From Synechococcus sp. PROS-U-1 (lineage in GTDB: Bacteria; Cyanobacteriota; Cyanobacteriia; PCC-6307; Cyanobiaceae): a stretch of DNA of 64,000 nucleotides. Where the stretch lies: assembly GCF_014279755.1 (NCBI RefSeq), contig NZ_CP047951.1, positions 1,550,001 to 1,614,000 on the forward strand. Reading direction: 5' to 3'. The position numbers and the translations under genes were made by a program. Below the pieces are notes generated by a model, which saw nothing but the letters and a program-made list of their open reading frames with translations, was not told the origin of the DNA and did not search any database. This document shows positions 9,984 through 19,800 of this stretch, piece by piece (the stretch's first letter is position 1; each line of letters opens with the position of its first letter).

Positions 9984-11813
9984 TCAGGAAGCGATAAGCC
10001 CTTCTCCGGCCTGCACCTGCCAGAGATTGGTGTAGATCCCTCCGTTGGCCACCAGGCTGTCGTGGGAGCCCTGCTCAACAATCCGGCCCTGATCCATCAC
10101 CACTATCCAGTCGGCATGGCGAACCGTGCTCAACCGGTGGGCGATCACGACGGTCGTGCGGTGCTGGGTGATCTGAGCCAATGAGCGCTGGATCGCAGCT
10201 TCAGTGTCGTTGTCCACCGCAGCGGTGGCTTCGTCGAGCACCAGCACTGGGGCGTCTTTGAGGATGGCGCGAGCCAGAGCAATGCGCTGGCGCTGTCCAC
10301 CGGACAGGCGTTGCCCCCGTTCGCCGACGAGTGTGTCGTACCCCTGGGGCAAGGCATCGATGAATGCGGAGGCCTCCGCCAGGCGAGCGGCTTGCTGAAT
10401 CGCCACTGGATCTGGATCGGCCACCCCATAGGCAATGTTCTCGGCCACGGTGCCGTGAAAGAGGTAAACGTCCTGACTCACCAGGGCGATGCAGCGGCGT
10501 AGGTCTTGAAGCTGCAGGGTGTCGATCGGAACACCATCGAGACAGATGCGTCCGCCATCGCGCTCATAGAGACGCAACAACAATTTCACCACCGTGCTCT
10601 TGCCAGATCCGGTGGCACCGACGATGCCCAGGGTCGAGCCTGCTGGGACTGTCAAATCAAAACCCTGCAACAGCGCAGCACGCCCGGCATAGGCGAAATC
10701 AACCGCTTCAAAGCGGATCTCACCCCGCAGCCGCCGCGGTTCCAGAGGCATCATCCCTCCCTGAATCATCACGGGCGTATCGATCAGATCGAGCACCCGT
10801 TGCGTGGATGCCATCGAGCGCTGGTACTCGTCCAGGGTTCGGCCAATGGCCGTCAACGGCCAGAGCAGGCGTTGGGTGATAAACACCAGAACGCTGTAGG
10901 TGGCCACGGGAAGTTCACCCGCCAAGGCCTTGAAGCCGCCGATCAACAGAATCGCCAGGAAGGCAAACAGGATCGCGAAGCGGATCAAGGGGATGAAAGC
11001 TGCCGAAAGACGGATCGCCCGGGCATTGCTCTGGCGGTAGGCCAGGCTTTCAGCCCTCAGGCGCTCCAGTTCCAAAGCCTCTGCGGTGAAGCTCTTGATC
11101 GTGAGCATCCCCCCCAGGTTGTTGGCGAGCCGGGCGGCGAGATCACCTGCCCTGGCCCGCACCTCCCGGTAGCGCGGCGCCAGCCGGCGTTGGAAATGCA
11201 GCGATCCCCAGAGAATCACCGGGATCGGCATGTAGGCGAACAGGGCCACTTCCGGCGCCACCATGGCCATGCCAATCCCCACCACCAGAACGGTGGTGAT
11301 CAACTGCAGGATCTGATTCGCGCCTCGATCCAGAAACCGTTCGAGCTGATTGATGTCGTCGTTCAGCACCGCCATGAGGCGACCGGTGCTGTCCTGCTCG
11401 AAAAAGGCCAGCTCCAGTTTCTGCAGATGGTCGTAGGCCTCGAGCCGCAGGCTGTGTTGCGTGGTCTGGGCAAGGTTGCGCCAGAGCACGTCGTAGAGGT
11501 ACTCGAACAGCGATTCCGCTGCCCAGATCACAAAAGTGAGCAGGGCCAGAGCCCACAGCTGCTGGCCTGCAGTCTTCAGGCCAAAGCCAGCCAGCACAGA
11601 TTGCTCACCGCGCAGCACAACATCCAGGGCGAGGCCGATCAAAGCCGGTGGCGCCAGATCGAAGAGCTTGTTGAGCAGGGAGCAGGTCACCGCTGCAACC
11701 ACCAGACGACGCTGTGGAGCCAAGTGACGCAACAGCCGCAACAACGGGGAGCGATTTGCTGAAGCTTTGCTGAGGGTTCGATCCAACAGGGTTTTCTCCC
11801 TCTGAAGACGCAC
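9984..11813 (-). CDS. ABC transporter, fused permease-ATPase (MsbA/MdlB-like)
   Basis: This 609-residue half-transporter has an N-terminal six-helix ABC exporter domain (about 30-330) and a C-terminal ATPase. The ATPase shows Walker A GATGSGKST, signature LSGGQRQRIALARAI, Walker B VLVLDEATAAVD and the H-loop IAHRLSTV. Such proteins dimerise and export lipids, peptides or drugs across the cytoplasmic membrane. The antiporter gene follows after eight bases. A small gene with a strong ribosome-binding site is divergent from it. The substrate is unknown. Confidence 0.9.
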   Translation of the reverse strand: MRLQREKTLLDRTLSKASANRSPLLRLLRHLAPQRRLVVAAVTCSLLNKLFDLAPPALIGLALDVVLRGEQSVLAGFGLKTAGQQLWALALLTFVIWAAESLFEYLYDVLWRNLAQTTQHSLRLEAYDHLQKLELAFFEQDSTGRLMAVLNDDINQLERFLDRGANQILQLITTVLVVGIGMAMVAPEVALFAYMPIPVILWGSLHFQRRLAPRYREVRARAGDLAARLANNLGGMLTIKSFTAEALELERLRAESLAYRQSNARAIRLSAAFIPLIRFAILFAFLAILLIGGFKALAGELPVATYSVLVFITQRLLWPLTAIGRTLDEYQRSMASTQRVLDLIDTPVMIQGGMMPLEPRRLRGEIRFEAVDFAYAGRAALLQGFDLTVPAGSTLGIVGATGSGKSTVVKLLLRLYERDGGRICLDGVPIDTLQLQDLRRCIALVSQDVYLFHGTVAENIAYGVADPDPVAIQQAARLAEASAFIDALPQGYDTLVGERGQRLSGGQRQRIALARAILKDAPVLVLDEATAAVDNDTEAAIQRSLAQITQHRTTVVIAHRLSTVRHADWIVVMDQGRIVEQGSHDSLVANGGIYTNLWQVQAGEGLIAS

Positions 11814-11843
11814 TACAACGGAATCACAACCGAAGGAGGTGCA

Positions 11844-12038
11844 ATGAGCCGATCAAGGTCGTTCAACCGCTTTCACCGCTACCTGGCGCGGCAGAAACGC
11901 CGCGGACTGCGAGCTGTGTTGCCCCAGTTCCAGACGTCTCAAGACCATCAAGACAGCCCAGCCGATGGCAGCGCAGAAACGCTGCTGCGGCTGAGCTGGC
12001 GTGAAATGGAGCTGGACCTGATGGAAGCCGAGGCTTAA
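11844..12038 (+). CDS. Small basic protein, unknown function
   Basis: A strong AAGGAGGTG ribosome-binding site sits just before the ATG. The 64 residues have a very basic N-terminal half (RSRSFNRFHRYLARQKRRG) and an acidic C-terminus (WREMELDLMEAEA). No domain is recognised. It is divergent from the ABC transporter and ends four bases before the stop of the convergent RNA-binding gene. The ribosome-binding site and codon pattern support a real gene. Confidence 0.65.
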   Translation: MSRSRSFNRFHRYLARQKRRGLRAVLPQFQTSQDHQDSPADGSAETLLRLSWREMELDLMEAEA

Positions 12039-12041
12039 GCC

Positions 12042-12340
12042 TCAACCGCGGTAACCACCACCACCACCGCCACCGCCACCACGGGGGCCGCCGGAACGCT
12101 CCCGGGGGGTGGCTTTGCTGACCCGAATCATGCGGCCCATCCACTCCACATCCTGAAGATCGTCGATGGCTTTCTGCTCATCGGCATCGTTGGCCATCTC
12201 GACGAAGGCGAAACCGCGTTGCGACCCGTCTCACGATCCAGGGGCAGGCTGCAGTTCTTGACCTCGCCGTACTCAGTGAAGAGATCGAAGAGGTGCTCTT
12301 GCTCCGCCTGGAACGAAAGATTGCCGATGTAGATGGTCAT
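12042..12340 (-). pseudogene. RRM RNA-binding protein gene with a frameshift in RNP-1
   Basis: The start MTIYIGNLSF is the RNP-2 motif of cyanobacterial single-RRM (Rbp) proteins, which bind RNA and are often cold induced. The frame is sound to ETGR and then shifts near 12219-12221. In the other frame it continues RGFAFVEMAND, the RNP-1 motif, then DDLQDVEWMGRMIRVSKA and a short Gly-rich tail of the normal kind. One missing base (a Lys codon AAG read as AA) explains it. It is either a real loss or a sequence error; everything else is intact, so an error is quite possible. Confidence 0.85.
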
Positions 12341-12537
12341 GGACCGTGGAACCGTTGGATGTGCTCGATCGCTTGAGCAGGTTCCGAAAGCTCGGAAAGG
12401 GCCAATGCTCAGGCGTGAACCCGATGACGTTACAGGGCAGTCGCACGAAACAACACAAAAAAAAGAAGCAATTCCGAAGACCTGCCTGCGATTCGCCCAT
12501 CCACTCCATTGTCAGAAGACCCTGACAGAGGAGTGAG

Positions 12538-12732
12538 ATGACATTCGACAGCCTTTACTGCCAAGCCCTGTGCTGGACGACTGACGGGGAATTGGACCCT
12601 GGCGACAAGCTTGTATTGCTCAACAGCCTGATTCCGCAATCCACGCCAAGCGAGCAGATCGAGCTGATTCAAGTGGTGGAGCAACTCGGCCTGCTACAGC
12701 CTGAAGTCACAGTTCAGGTGAGCAATCTCTGA
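12538..12732 (+). CDS. Conserved-looking small protein, unknown function
   Basis: The ATG follows a good GAGGAG ribosome-binding site. The 64-residue acidic product (MTFDSLYCQALCW... to VTVQVSNL) has no signal peptide or membrane segment. Its leucine-rich middle (LVLLNSLIP...IELIQVVEQLGLL) suggests helices. It converges with the small secreted-protein gene that follows. No family is recognised. Confidence 0.6.
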   Translation: MTFDSLYCQALCWTTDGELDPGDKLVLLNSLIPQSTPSEQIELIQVVEQLGLLQPEVTVQVSNL

Positions 12733-12752
12733 CCCGAATGGAGCCCAGGGGA

Positions 12753-13004
12753 TCAAAACGCGTAGGCCTCAGACGCTTTGGCCTTGCAGGTGGCCTGGGC
12801 CGCCTTGATTCCCGCCCCGTTTTGCACCTCGGCCAAGAAACACCGGCAAGTGTCCTCAACCATGCCCTCAGGGGGAACCTTCCCAGCGCTCTGAAGCTCG
12901 GCCTTGACGGCCGTTTTGCAGAACTCGGTGATCAGGCTGTTGTCCGAAGCCGCTGCCGAAAGAGAGGCGGAGACCAGGACAACAGCCAACAGCATTCGCA
13001 TCAA
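12753..13004 (-). CDS. Small secreted protein with four cysteines
   Basis: The N-terminus is a signal peptide (MRMLLAVVLVSASLSAAA). It is followed by about 60 residues with four Cys (FCKTAV, DTCRCF, ATCKAK), likely paired by disulphides in the periplasm. The start overlaps the last four bases of the helicase gene, so it may be translated from that transcript. Function is unknown. Confidence 0.7.
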   Translation of the reverse strand: MMRMLLAVVLVSASLSAAASDNSLITEFCKTAVKAELQSAGKVPPEGMVEDTCRCFLAEVQNGAGIKAAQATCKAKASEAYAF

Positions 13005-14776
13005 GAGGCCTGAGTGATCTGCAGTTCGCGGTTCATCACCCGCAAACGGCGCAGATTGTTGAACACGTCCTCGGGCATGCCCTTGGGCAGATCCACCAGG
13101 CTGTGGTTGTCGAAGATCTGGATGCGACCAATCAACCGCCCCTGCAGACCGGTCTCGCCAGCAATGGCCCCGACCAGATTCCCAGGCTTCACCCGATCGC
13201 GGTGGCCCACCTCAACCCGGTAGCGCTGCATGTTCTCTTCGGGGGCACGGGCCGGACGGTCGCGCCGCTCACGGCGGTCTCCTGAGCTGCGGTCGCGGTC
13301 GTCGCGTCGGGTGTTCTGAATCCAGTTGTCATCCCCTTTACGCAGAAGCGGGTCAGGACCAATCGCCAGATTGAGAGCCGCCATGGCCAGTTGCTCGGGA
13401 CTCAATTCCAGTTCGGTGGCCACCCGCTGCATTAGTTCCTTGAGCAAGGCCCCTTCATCGGCATCGGGGCGTTCCGCCTGGGCCGCATCACTCAAGCGCT
13501 TGCGCAACCGGTCCAGACGTCCCTGGTTGATGGCCGTATTACCGGGCACCTCCATCGCTTCGATCGGCTGACCGGTGGCCCGCTCGAGGTTGCGAATGAA
13601 GCGTCGTTCCCGTGGAGTCACAAACAGAACGGCTTCTCCGGTCCGACCGGCCCGGCCCGTCCGACCGATGCGGTGCACATAGGCCTCGCTGTCGAACGGC
13701 ATGTCGTAATTGATCACCAGACCAATCCGCTCCACATCGAGACCCCTGGCTGCAACGTCCGTGGCCACAAGGATGTCGACCGATCCACTGCGCAGCCGCT
13801 CCACCGTGCGCTCCCGCTGGTTCTGCGGAACGTCGCCGTTGAGCACCGCCACTTGATGGCCACCAGCCTCGAGCGTTTCGGCCACGGTCAGTGTGATGGC
13901 CTTGGTGCGAGCAAAGATGATCACACCCTCACCACCACAGGCATCCAGAGTCCGCTGCAGGGCTTCGAGCTTGTGCGGCATCGGCACCGTGATCGAGCGC
14001 TGGCGGATCCGCTTGCCCTCCTGATCCTTGGTGCGGATCGTCACCTCCGCAGGGTCCTTGAGATAACGCTTGGACAAGCGACGGATCTCCGGAGGCATCG
14101 TCGCCGAGAACAGCACCACCTGCCTCTGCTCAGGCAACTGATCGAGAATCCACTCCACATCATCGATGAAGCCCATGCGGAGCATTTCGTCCGCTTCATC
14201 GAGCACAAGGCTGCGCAGACCACTCGTGTCGAGGGTGCCCTGGCGCATGTGATCCATCACCCGTCCGGGGGTGCCCACCACCACATCAACCCCGCGCCTG
14301 AGGGCACTGATCTGAGAGCGGAAGTCCGTGCCGCCATAGACCGCCAGCACCTTCAGATGGGGATGGCCGGCGGAATAGGCCTTGAAGGAATCGGCCACCT
14401 GCATCGCCAGCTCCCGTGTGGGGGCGAGCACAAGAGCCTGGGGTGTTTTTTGGCCGCTCTCCAGACGCTCGAGCAACGGCAACGCAAACGCTGCTGTTTT
14501 GCCGGTGCCGGTCTGGGCTTGTCCCACCAGATCACGGCCCAGCATCAGCTCGGGGAATGCTGCCTTCTGGATTGGGGACGGTTCGCTGTATCCCTTGTCC
14601 GCCAGCGTGCGCATCATGGCTTCGCTGAAGCCAAAACCAGCAAAACCGGACTCCGGTTCAGACGGCGTGATTGTGGTGGTGAACACCTCAGCATTCGGTT
14701 CTGATTCCGGAAGCGCCGATGCAGAAAGATCGACTGCGCAGGCGGAATCGTCGCGCTGCTGTTGCTGTTCAGTCAT
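13001..14776 (-). CDS. DEAD-box RNA helicase, DeaD/CsdA type
   Basis: The 591-residue protein has the full helicase core: Q-motif before AQTGTGKT, PTRELA, DEAD (VLDEADEML), SAT, HRIGRTGRAGR. A C-terminal DbpA-like RNA-binding domain (about the last 80 residues, RYRVEVGHRDRVKPGNLVGAIAGE) places it with CsdA/DeaD, which unwind structured RNA and assist ribosome assembly, often in the cold. The start MTEQQQQRDD is preferred over an upstream ATG 18 codons earlier because the extra residues look non-coding. A leader of about 100 bases separates it from the cupin gene. Confidence 0.92.
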   Translation of the reverse strand: MTEQQQQRDDSACAVDLSASALPESEPNAEVFTTTITPSEPESGFAGFGFSEAMMRTLADKGYSEPSPIQKAAFPELMLGRDLVGQAQTGTGKTAAFALPLLERLESGQKTPQALVLAPTRELAMQVADSFKAYSAGHPHLKVLAVYGGTDFRSQISALRRGVDVVVGTPGRVMDHMRQGTLDTSGLRSLVLDEADEMLRMGFIDDVEWILDQLPEQRQVVLFSATMPPEIRRLSKRYLKDPAEVTIRTKDQEGKRIRQRSITVPMPHKLEALQRTLDACGGEGVIIFARTKAITLTVAETLEAGGHQVAVLNGDVPQNQRERTVERLRSGSVDILVATDVAARGLDVERIGLVINYDMPFDSEAYVHRIGRTGRAGRTGEAVLFVTPRERRFIRNLERATGQPIEAMEVPGNTAINQGRLDRLRKRLSDAAQAERPDADEGALLKELMQRVATELELSPEQLAMAALNLAIGPDPLLRKGDDNWIQNTRRDDRDRSSGDRRERRDRPARAPEENMQRYRVEVGHRDRVKPGNLVGAIAGETGLQGRLIGRIQIFDNHSLVDLPKGMPEDVFNNLRRLRVMNRELQITQAS

Positions 14777-14880
14777 AAAGGTGGCTTCGCCTGATTGAAC
14801 TCTGAAATCAGGCTCACAACCTCCCTGCAACCGAAACAGTTGCGCTCTGGTTGTGTTGCCTACGCTTCAAAGGTTGAAAT

Positions 14881-15222
14881 TCAATTTATCACCCGGCCGT
14901 AATCATCCTGCAGGCGTTCGATGTCGTCTTCCCGCAGATCCTCTCCATGCTGAACCTCCAAGATCAGTAGATCAGCGCCGTTTGCACGGGCGCGATGCAC
15001 AGCGCCGCAGGGGATGGAGAGCATGACGCCCGAGCTCGCAGGATGCCAGTGATCGCCGCAGAGCAGAGCACCTGTCCCAGACACCACCGTCCAACTTTCA
15101 CTTCGATAACGATGCCGCTGCAGGGATAACTGCTGCCCGGACCGCACAAGCAGCCGCTTCACCAAATAGTTCTCCCCCTGGGTCAACGTTTCGTACCAGC
15201 CCCAGGGACGCTCAACACGCAT
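14881..15222 (-). CDS. Cupin, mannose-6-phosphate isomerase type II-like
   Basis: The 113 residues form one cupin barrel of the C-terminal domain family of mannose-1-phosphate guanylyltransferase/mannose-6-phosphate isomerase. It opens with RPWGWYE, has the first metal box QRHRYRSESWTVVSGTG, then IPCGAVHRARANG and an EVQHGEDLREDDIERL ending. Such proteins interconvert fructose- and mannose-6-phosphate for surface sugars. It lies 14 bases downstream of recD's end on the same strand. Stand-alone short forms are common in cyanobacteria. Confidence 0.85.
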   Translation of the reverse strand: MRVERPWGWYETLTQGENYLVKRLLVRSGQQLSLQRHRYRSESWTVVSGTGALLCGDHWHPASSGVMLSIPCGAVHRARANGADLLILEVQHGEDLREDDIERLQDDYGRVIN

Positions 15223-15235
15223 CAGCTCACCTGCA

Positions 15236-16816
15236 TCAGATCACTGTCACCAGGTCAAGGCTGACACGGGCACGGGTGATGGCGGTGTAAAGCAATCGGC
15301 GTTGATTCTCAGCTGCAGGGCCATCTTCCAGGGGATCAGGCCACAGCACGATCACCCGATCCGCCTCGCTGCCCTGGGCCCGATGGATGGTGAGGGCGAC
15401 CGCAGGCTCCAAGCGCCGCAAACGAGCTGGATGGAGTCGGCGCACCTCCACCTGGCCATCAGCATCCACCACCTGAAACAGCAAACGTCGTTCCGAACCA
15501 ACACCGATGACGACACCCAGATCGCCATTGGCCAAACCGAGTTCCGGTTGATTGCTGCCACAGATCACCGGCAAGCCGACGGGCCAGCGCTCGACCTTGT
15601 CCGCGGCACTGGCACCCAGAAGCGTGCGGTGAACATCATCCAGACTCCAGGGTCCTCGACGGCGAGGACACAGCAACAGATCCTGCGCAAGGACCTCGAA
15701 CAACGGCCGGGACACCGCCATCAACTCCTGATCAGGGCAGCGGTCGAGGTCACCAGCCAGCTCCTGCAATCGCTTGAGGCGCTGCAGCCAACGCTCACGC
15801 ACCAACGCCGGAAAACGGCGCAAGGGGCTGGGATGCGCCTGGAGATTGGCCTGCTCGGGCAAGGCAGCCAGATCCGCTGCAAATGCCGTCAGATCCCCCT
15901 GGCGCAGGTGCTGCGCCACCCGGGCCAGAGCACCACGGTTGCGGTAGGTGCGCTCCAGATGCACCGCACCGGCACCGAAACGGCCGCGCACCTCGGGTTG
16001 CTGAAGCCGATGCCAGACCGCCCCACTTCCCACCGGTGGCAGCTGGGCTGGATCCCCCACCAGCACCAGCCGACAAGCGCGGGGCAAGGCCTCCAGCAAG
16101 GCCTGGCTCAAGGCCAGATCCAGCATGGACATTTCGTCGATCACCAAAAGGTCCAGCTCCAAGGGGCGCTGATGGTGTCTGCCGAATCCACGGCTGCCGG
16201 CCTCCAGCCAGCGGTGGAGCGTGCTGCAGGGCAACGGGGCTCGCTGGGCCAGAACCGCCTCCCCGAGGCGCCGGGCCGCCTTGCCCGTGGGAGCGGCCAA
16301 ACCGATGCGCAGGCCGGGATGGCGGGCTTCCGCCCGGGCCAGAATCTCCACCACCGTGCTGGTTTTGCCCGTGCCAGGGCCACCGCTGAGCAGCACCACA
16401 GACGCCTGATCAAGAGCAAGCACAGCAGCGCCCTGTTCAGCATTGAGGCGACCCGACAGGCCTGGCTCGGCATCCTTGACGGGCGCGGGGCAGGGAGCAT
16501 GAGCCCGCTCCACCAGCTCAGCCACCACCTGCTCCATGGCCTGCAACCATCGCCGCCAGCCCAGGCGGTCGCCCTGACGCAGCAGGGGAGAAAACTCCCC
16601 CTCCAGCCAGCCGCTGGCTTCAGCGACGGCCAAACGTCCTGGCGTCAGCGCCACCGTCAACTCCCCCTGCTCCAAGGCCAGGACAAGGTCACGACTGAGC
16701 TCCTCCAACTCCGGGTCCTCGACCTGGGGCGGAATCCGGCGCCGCAAGGCGGCATGGAGGCCGGCCGGGAAGCTGGAGGGCCATCCGCTGGTTCCCTGCG
16801 GCCGCGGCTCCGTCAC
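15236..16816 (-). CDS. recD: Exonuclease V alpha subunit RecD
   Basis: This 526-residue superfamily 1 helicase shows Walker A SGGPGTGKTST, Walker B LLVIDEMSMLD, GDPAQLPPVGSG and the C-terminal TIHRAQGSEADRVIV motif. RecD is the 5'-3' motor of RecBCD, which processes double-strand breaks and degrades foreign DNA. It overlaps recB by four bases, so translation is probably coupled. The N-terminal part is shorter than in E. coli RecD (about 608 residues). Confidence 0.9.
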   Translation of the reverse strand: MTEPRPQGTSGWPSSFPAGLHAALRRRIPPQVEDPELEELSRDLVLALEQGELTVALTPGRLAVAEASGWLEGEFSPLLRQGDRLGWRRWLQAMEQVVAELVERAHAPCPAPVKDAEPGLSGRLNAEQGAAVLALDQASVVLLSGGPGTGKTSTVVEILARAEARHPGLRIGLAAPTGKAARRLGEAVLAQRAPLPCSTLHRWLEAGSRGFGRHHQRPLELDLLVIDEMSMLDLALSQALLEALPRACRLVLVGDPAQLPPVGSGAVWHRLQQPEVRGRFGAGAVHLERTYRNRGALARVAQHLRQGDLTAFAADLAALPEQANLQAHPSPLRRFPALVRERWLQRLKRLQELAGDLDRCPDQELMAVSRPLFEVLAQDLLLCPRRRGPWSLDDVHRTLLGASAADKVERWPVGLPVICGSNQPELGLANGDLGVVIGVGSERRLLFQVVDADGQVEVRRLHPARLRRLEPAVALTIHRAQGSEADRVIVLWPDPLEDGPAAENQRRLLYTAITRARVSLDLVTVI

Positions 16817-19800
16817 GCCGGCACCTCAGCCAGGGCACGATCAAGCGCTGTGATGCGGTTGATGGGCACGGATTCGACGATGCGACCAGGGCCGACAGCG
16901 CCACTTAGCGATGCATCCACCGGTCCGGGCATTCCCCGCAGAAAGCAGTAGACGTACCCCCCCAGATGACGCTCCGGGGAGTAGTCCGGCAGCCGCCAAC
17001 GCAGATGTCGATGCAAGGCCACCAGATAGAGATGCGCCTGGAGGGGGTAGTGGTGATGCAGCATCTGATCCTCCATTGCGTCCTGGGAATAGTGGAGGGG
17101 GCCGCATAAGCCCGGCTCAGCACCGGTGCGCCGCTCACCGATCCAGTTGCTCTTCCAGTCGAGGACCCACCAGCGCTTGTGCTGGGGGTCCTGAAACACC
17201 AGATCAATCGACCCCGTCAGAAAACCGCGGCTGTTAATCGATAACGACGACAAGGCAGGGCTGTAGGACGCACCGAACCGAGCCTGCGCATCACAGGCAA
17301 AGGCGGCGACCAAATCGGCGGTGCGCACATGGTGCACAGGCAGATCGAAGCTCAGTTCAGGCAGGCGCTGATCCGGCCCCAGCTGATCCAGCGACAACGC
17401 ACCCAAAGGTCCACCCAGGGGCGTCTGAAGCACCTGCTCCAAGCCCGACATCACATCGTTCTGCAAGCCTGAATCGAGGCCAGACCGCCGCAACTCAGCG
17501 TCGATCAGCTCCAGTCGGCCGCTGGATTCAGGCGCCTCAGCAGCGGTGAAGGGAAAGCGTTCGAGGATCCGATGCAGGCAGTCCCCCGCCGCGGCCCCAC
17601 GGGGGAAGGCCGCCAACGGCCCCGTCTCGGACCACTGAGGTTCCGCTGCAGCCGATACGGCTTCCTCAGCCCCTGGATCGCGATCGCGCCCCAATTCATG
17701 GAGCTGAATGTCGTCGGAGGAAGCAATCCAGGCCGAGTAGCTGGCCCGGCCCCAACTCCGGTCGATGCGCTTGGGGATCGAACCAAGGGCCAACGGCTCC
17801 GCCACCAGCGGAGGCCGCCAACGCTTGCCGCTGGGCAGGCTCTCAACCAGACCATCAATGCTGATCGAAACCTTTCGCGATGCCAGGGCATCGCTCAGCC
17901 GCTCATCGGTGAGGCTGTCGATCGCGTCCCCAGCCGCCTCTGCACCAAAAAGCCAGGCGGGCAAAGGCGAGCCCTCCTGGCCGTTGGCCCTGGCCCAGAT
18001 CAGGATCAACTGGGATTGGGCTCGGGTCACCGCGACATAGGCCAGCCGTTCGGCCTCGGCCATGGCCTCCTGCTGCGCCTGTTGCGCCGCCTGCCAGCCC
18101 TCCCCCCAGTGAACATCCACCCGCACGAGACACTCCCCGGAGCGGGGGTCACGCCAGAGCGGACCGGACACGGCTGGGGGGGACTGCCAGAGGTAGGGGC
18201 AGATCACCACCGGATATTCCAAACCCTTGCTGCGGTGGACGGTGACCACAGCGATGGCGCTGTCGGCCTGATCGCTATGGGGCTGGCGGGCCTCCGGCAC
18301 CGGCTGGCTGGGGTGCAACCGCTCCCGGCGCAACCAATCCGCCGCAGTGGCCACATCCAATCCCTGGCGGTGCATCGCCTCCTGCACCAGCCGCGCCGCC
18401 TGCTGCAGATCCCCCAGCATCCTGCCCCGTTCCGACAGCCCCGCCATCTGTTCTCCCTTCAGCAGATCGGCCAGGGCCCCGAGCAGGCCCAGCCGCGGCA
18501 TCGCTTCAGCCAAACCACGCAACTGCAGAGCCAGATGATCCAGCAGGGCCGGCTCCAGGGCATCGGGCGCGATGTTCATCAGCCCCGAGCAGGCCAGCAA
18601 GCGCAGACGTGCGTCATCGCCCGGTTCCGCCAGGGCATCGAGAAACCACTGCAACAGCAGGGCGGCTTCGCTGTCGAGCACGTCCCCCTGCGTCACCAGG
18701 CGGGTGGGGAGCCCACAGCTTCCCAGGGCCCGGCGCAGGTCTTCCGCCTGTTGATGGCGACTCACCAGCACACACAGGTCAGAGGGATTGAGGTCCTCCC
18801 GTTGCTGCAATTGCTCCAGCACCATCGCGGCGAGCCGCTGGGGCAACTCTTCCTCCAGGGCACTGCGGCTGGAGGTCGCCTCGGTGGACAGCAGCAGCAG
18901 TTGCAGTGCCGGGGCGTCCTGGGGTGGGGTGGCGGAGCTGCGGGGCTGCACCGCGGGCACCGGCAGTTCAGATCGGGGGAGACCCGGAGCCATCAACCGG
19001 TTCAACCCCTCCATCAGCGGTGCCGTTGTGCGGAAGTTGTCGAGCAGGTGATCGATCCGCTCCACCTGATCCCGCGCTGCCATGTAAGTCGCCAGATCAC
19101 CACCACGGAAGCGGTAGATCGCCTGCTTGGGATCCCCGACCATCAGCAGCAGGTGGCGTTCACCACCACCAAAGGCGCGCTGCAACAGGCGCCACTGCAC
19201 TGGGTCTGTGTCCTGGAACTCATCCACCATCACAGCCCGGTAGCGCTGTTGCAGGGGCGCAAGCCAGGCAACGCCGCCATCGCCGGGGTCCATGGCGGCC
19301 AACAAGCCGCCAAAGGTGATCACACCGCGGCGGCGACGGCGGCGGTCCAGCTCCCGCAAGCCCCGTTCCAGCAGGTACTGCCAGGTGCGCTCGATCGGTG
19401 CATCCCAGAGCGCCGCAACAGCAGCCTGCAGGGCCGGCGTCACCAGGCTGGGGTCGGTCTCGCCGCACTTGCGCGCGACCTTGCACCAACTGCCGGGGTG
19501 GAAGTATTCCTTCAGCGGCTTCTCATGGGCTGCAATCTCCAGCAGCGATGGCACCGCGGTCTGCCCATTCAGCCACTGGATGATCTGCGCGCAACGATCG
19601 CTTTTGGGCTTGGCGGAGTAAGGGGTGGTGGCCCCACAGCCCTGGGCTTTCCACTGCTCGGCCGCCTGACGGAACCCGGCATCCAGGGCGGCATGGTCCC
19701 GCTGCCAGAGCGGCACGAAGTCATCCCAGAGCTGCGCCAGCCAGTGCTCCAGCTGTGGGGCGAGGGACTGGTCCAGATCGATCGCCCCATCAGTGGCCCG

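Noticed and set aside
10506-11762. 418-codon frame opposite the ABC transporter
   Set aside because: Antisense shadow; the ABC motifs are on the other strand.
15302-16951. Long plus-strand frame opposite recD
   Set aside because: Antisense shadow with low-complexity Gln/Arg/His composition and no known motif.
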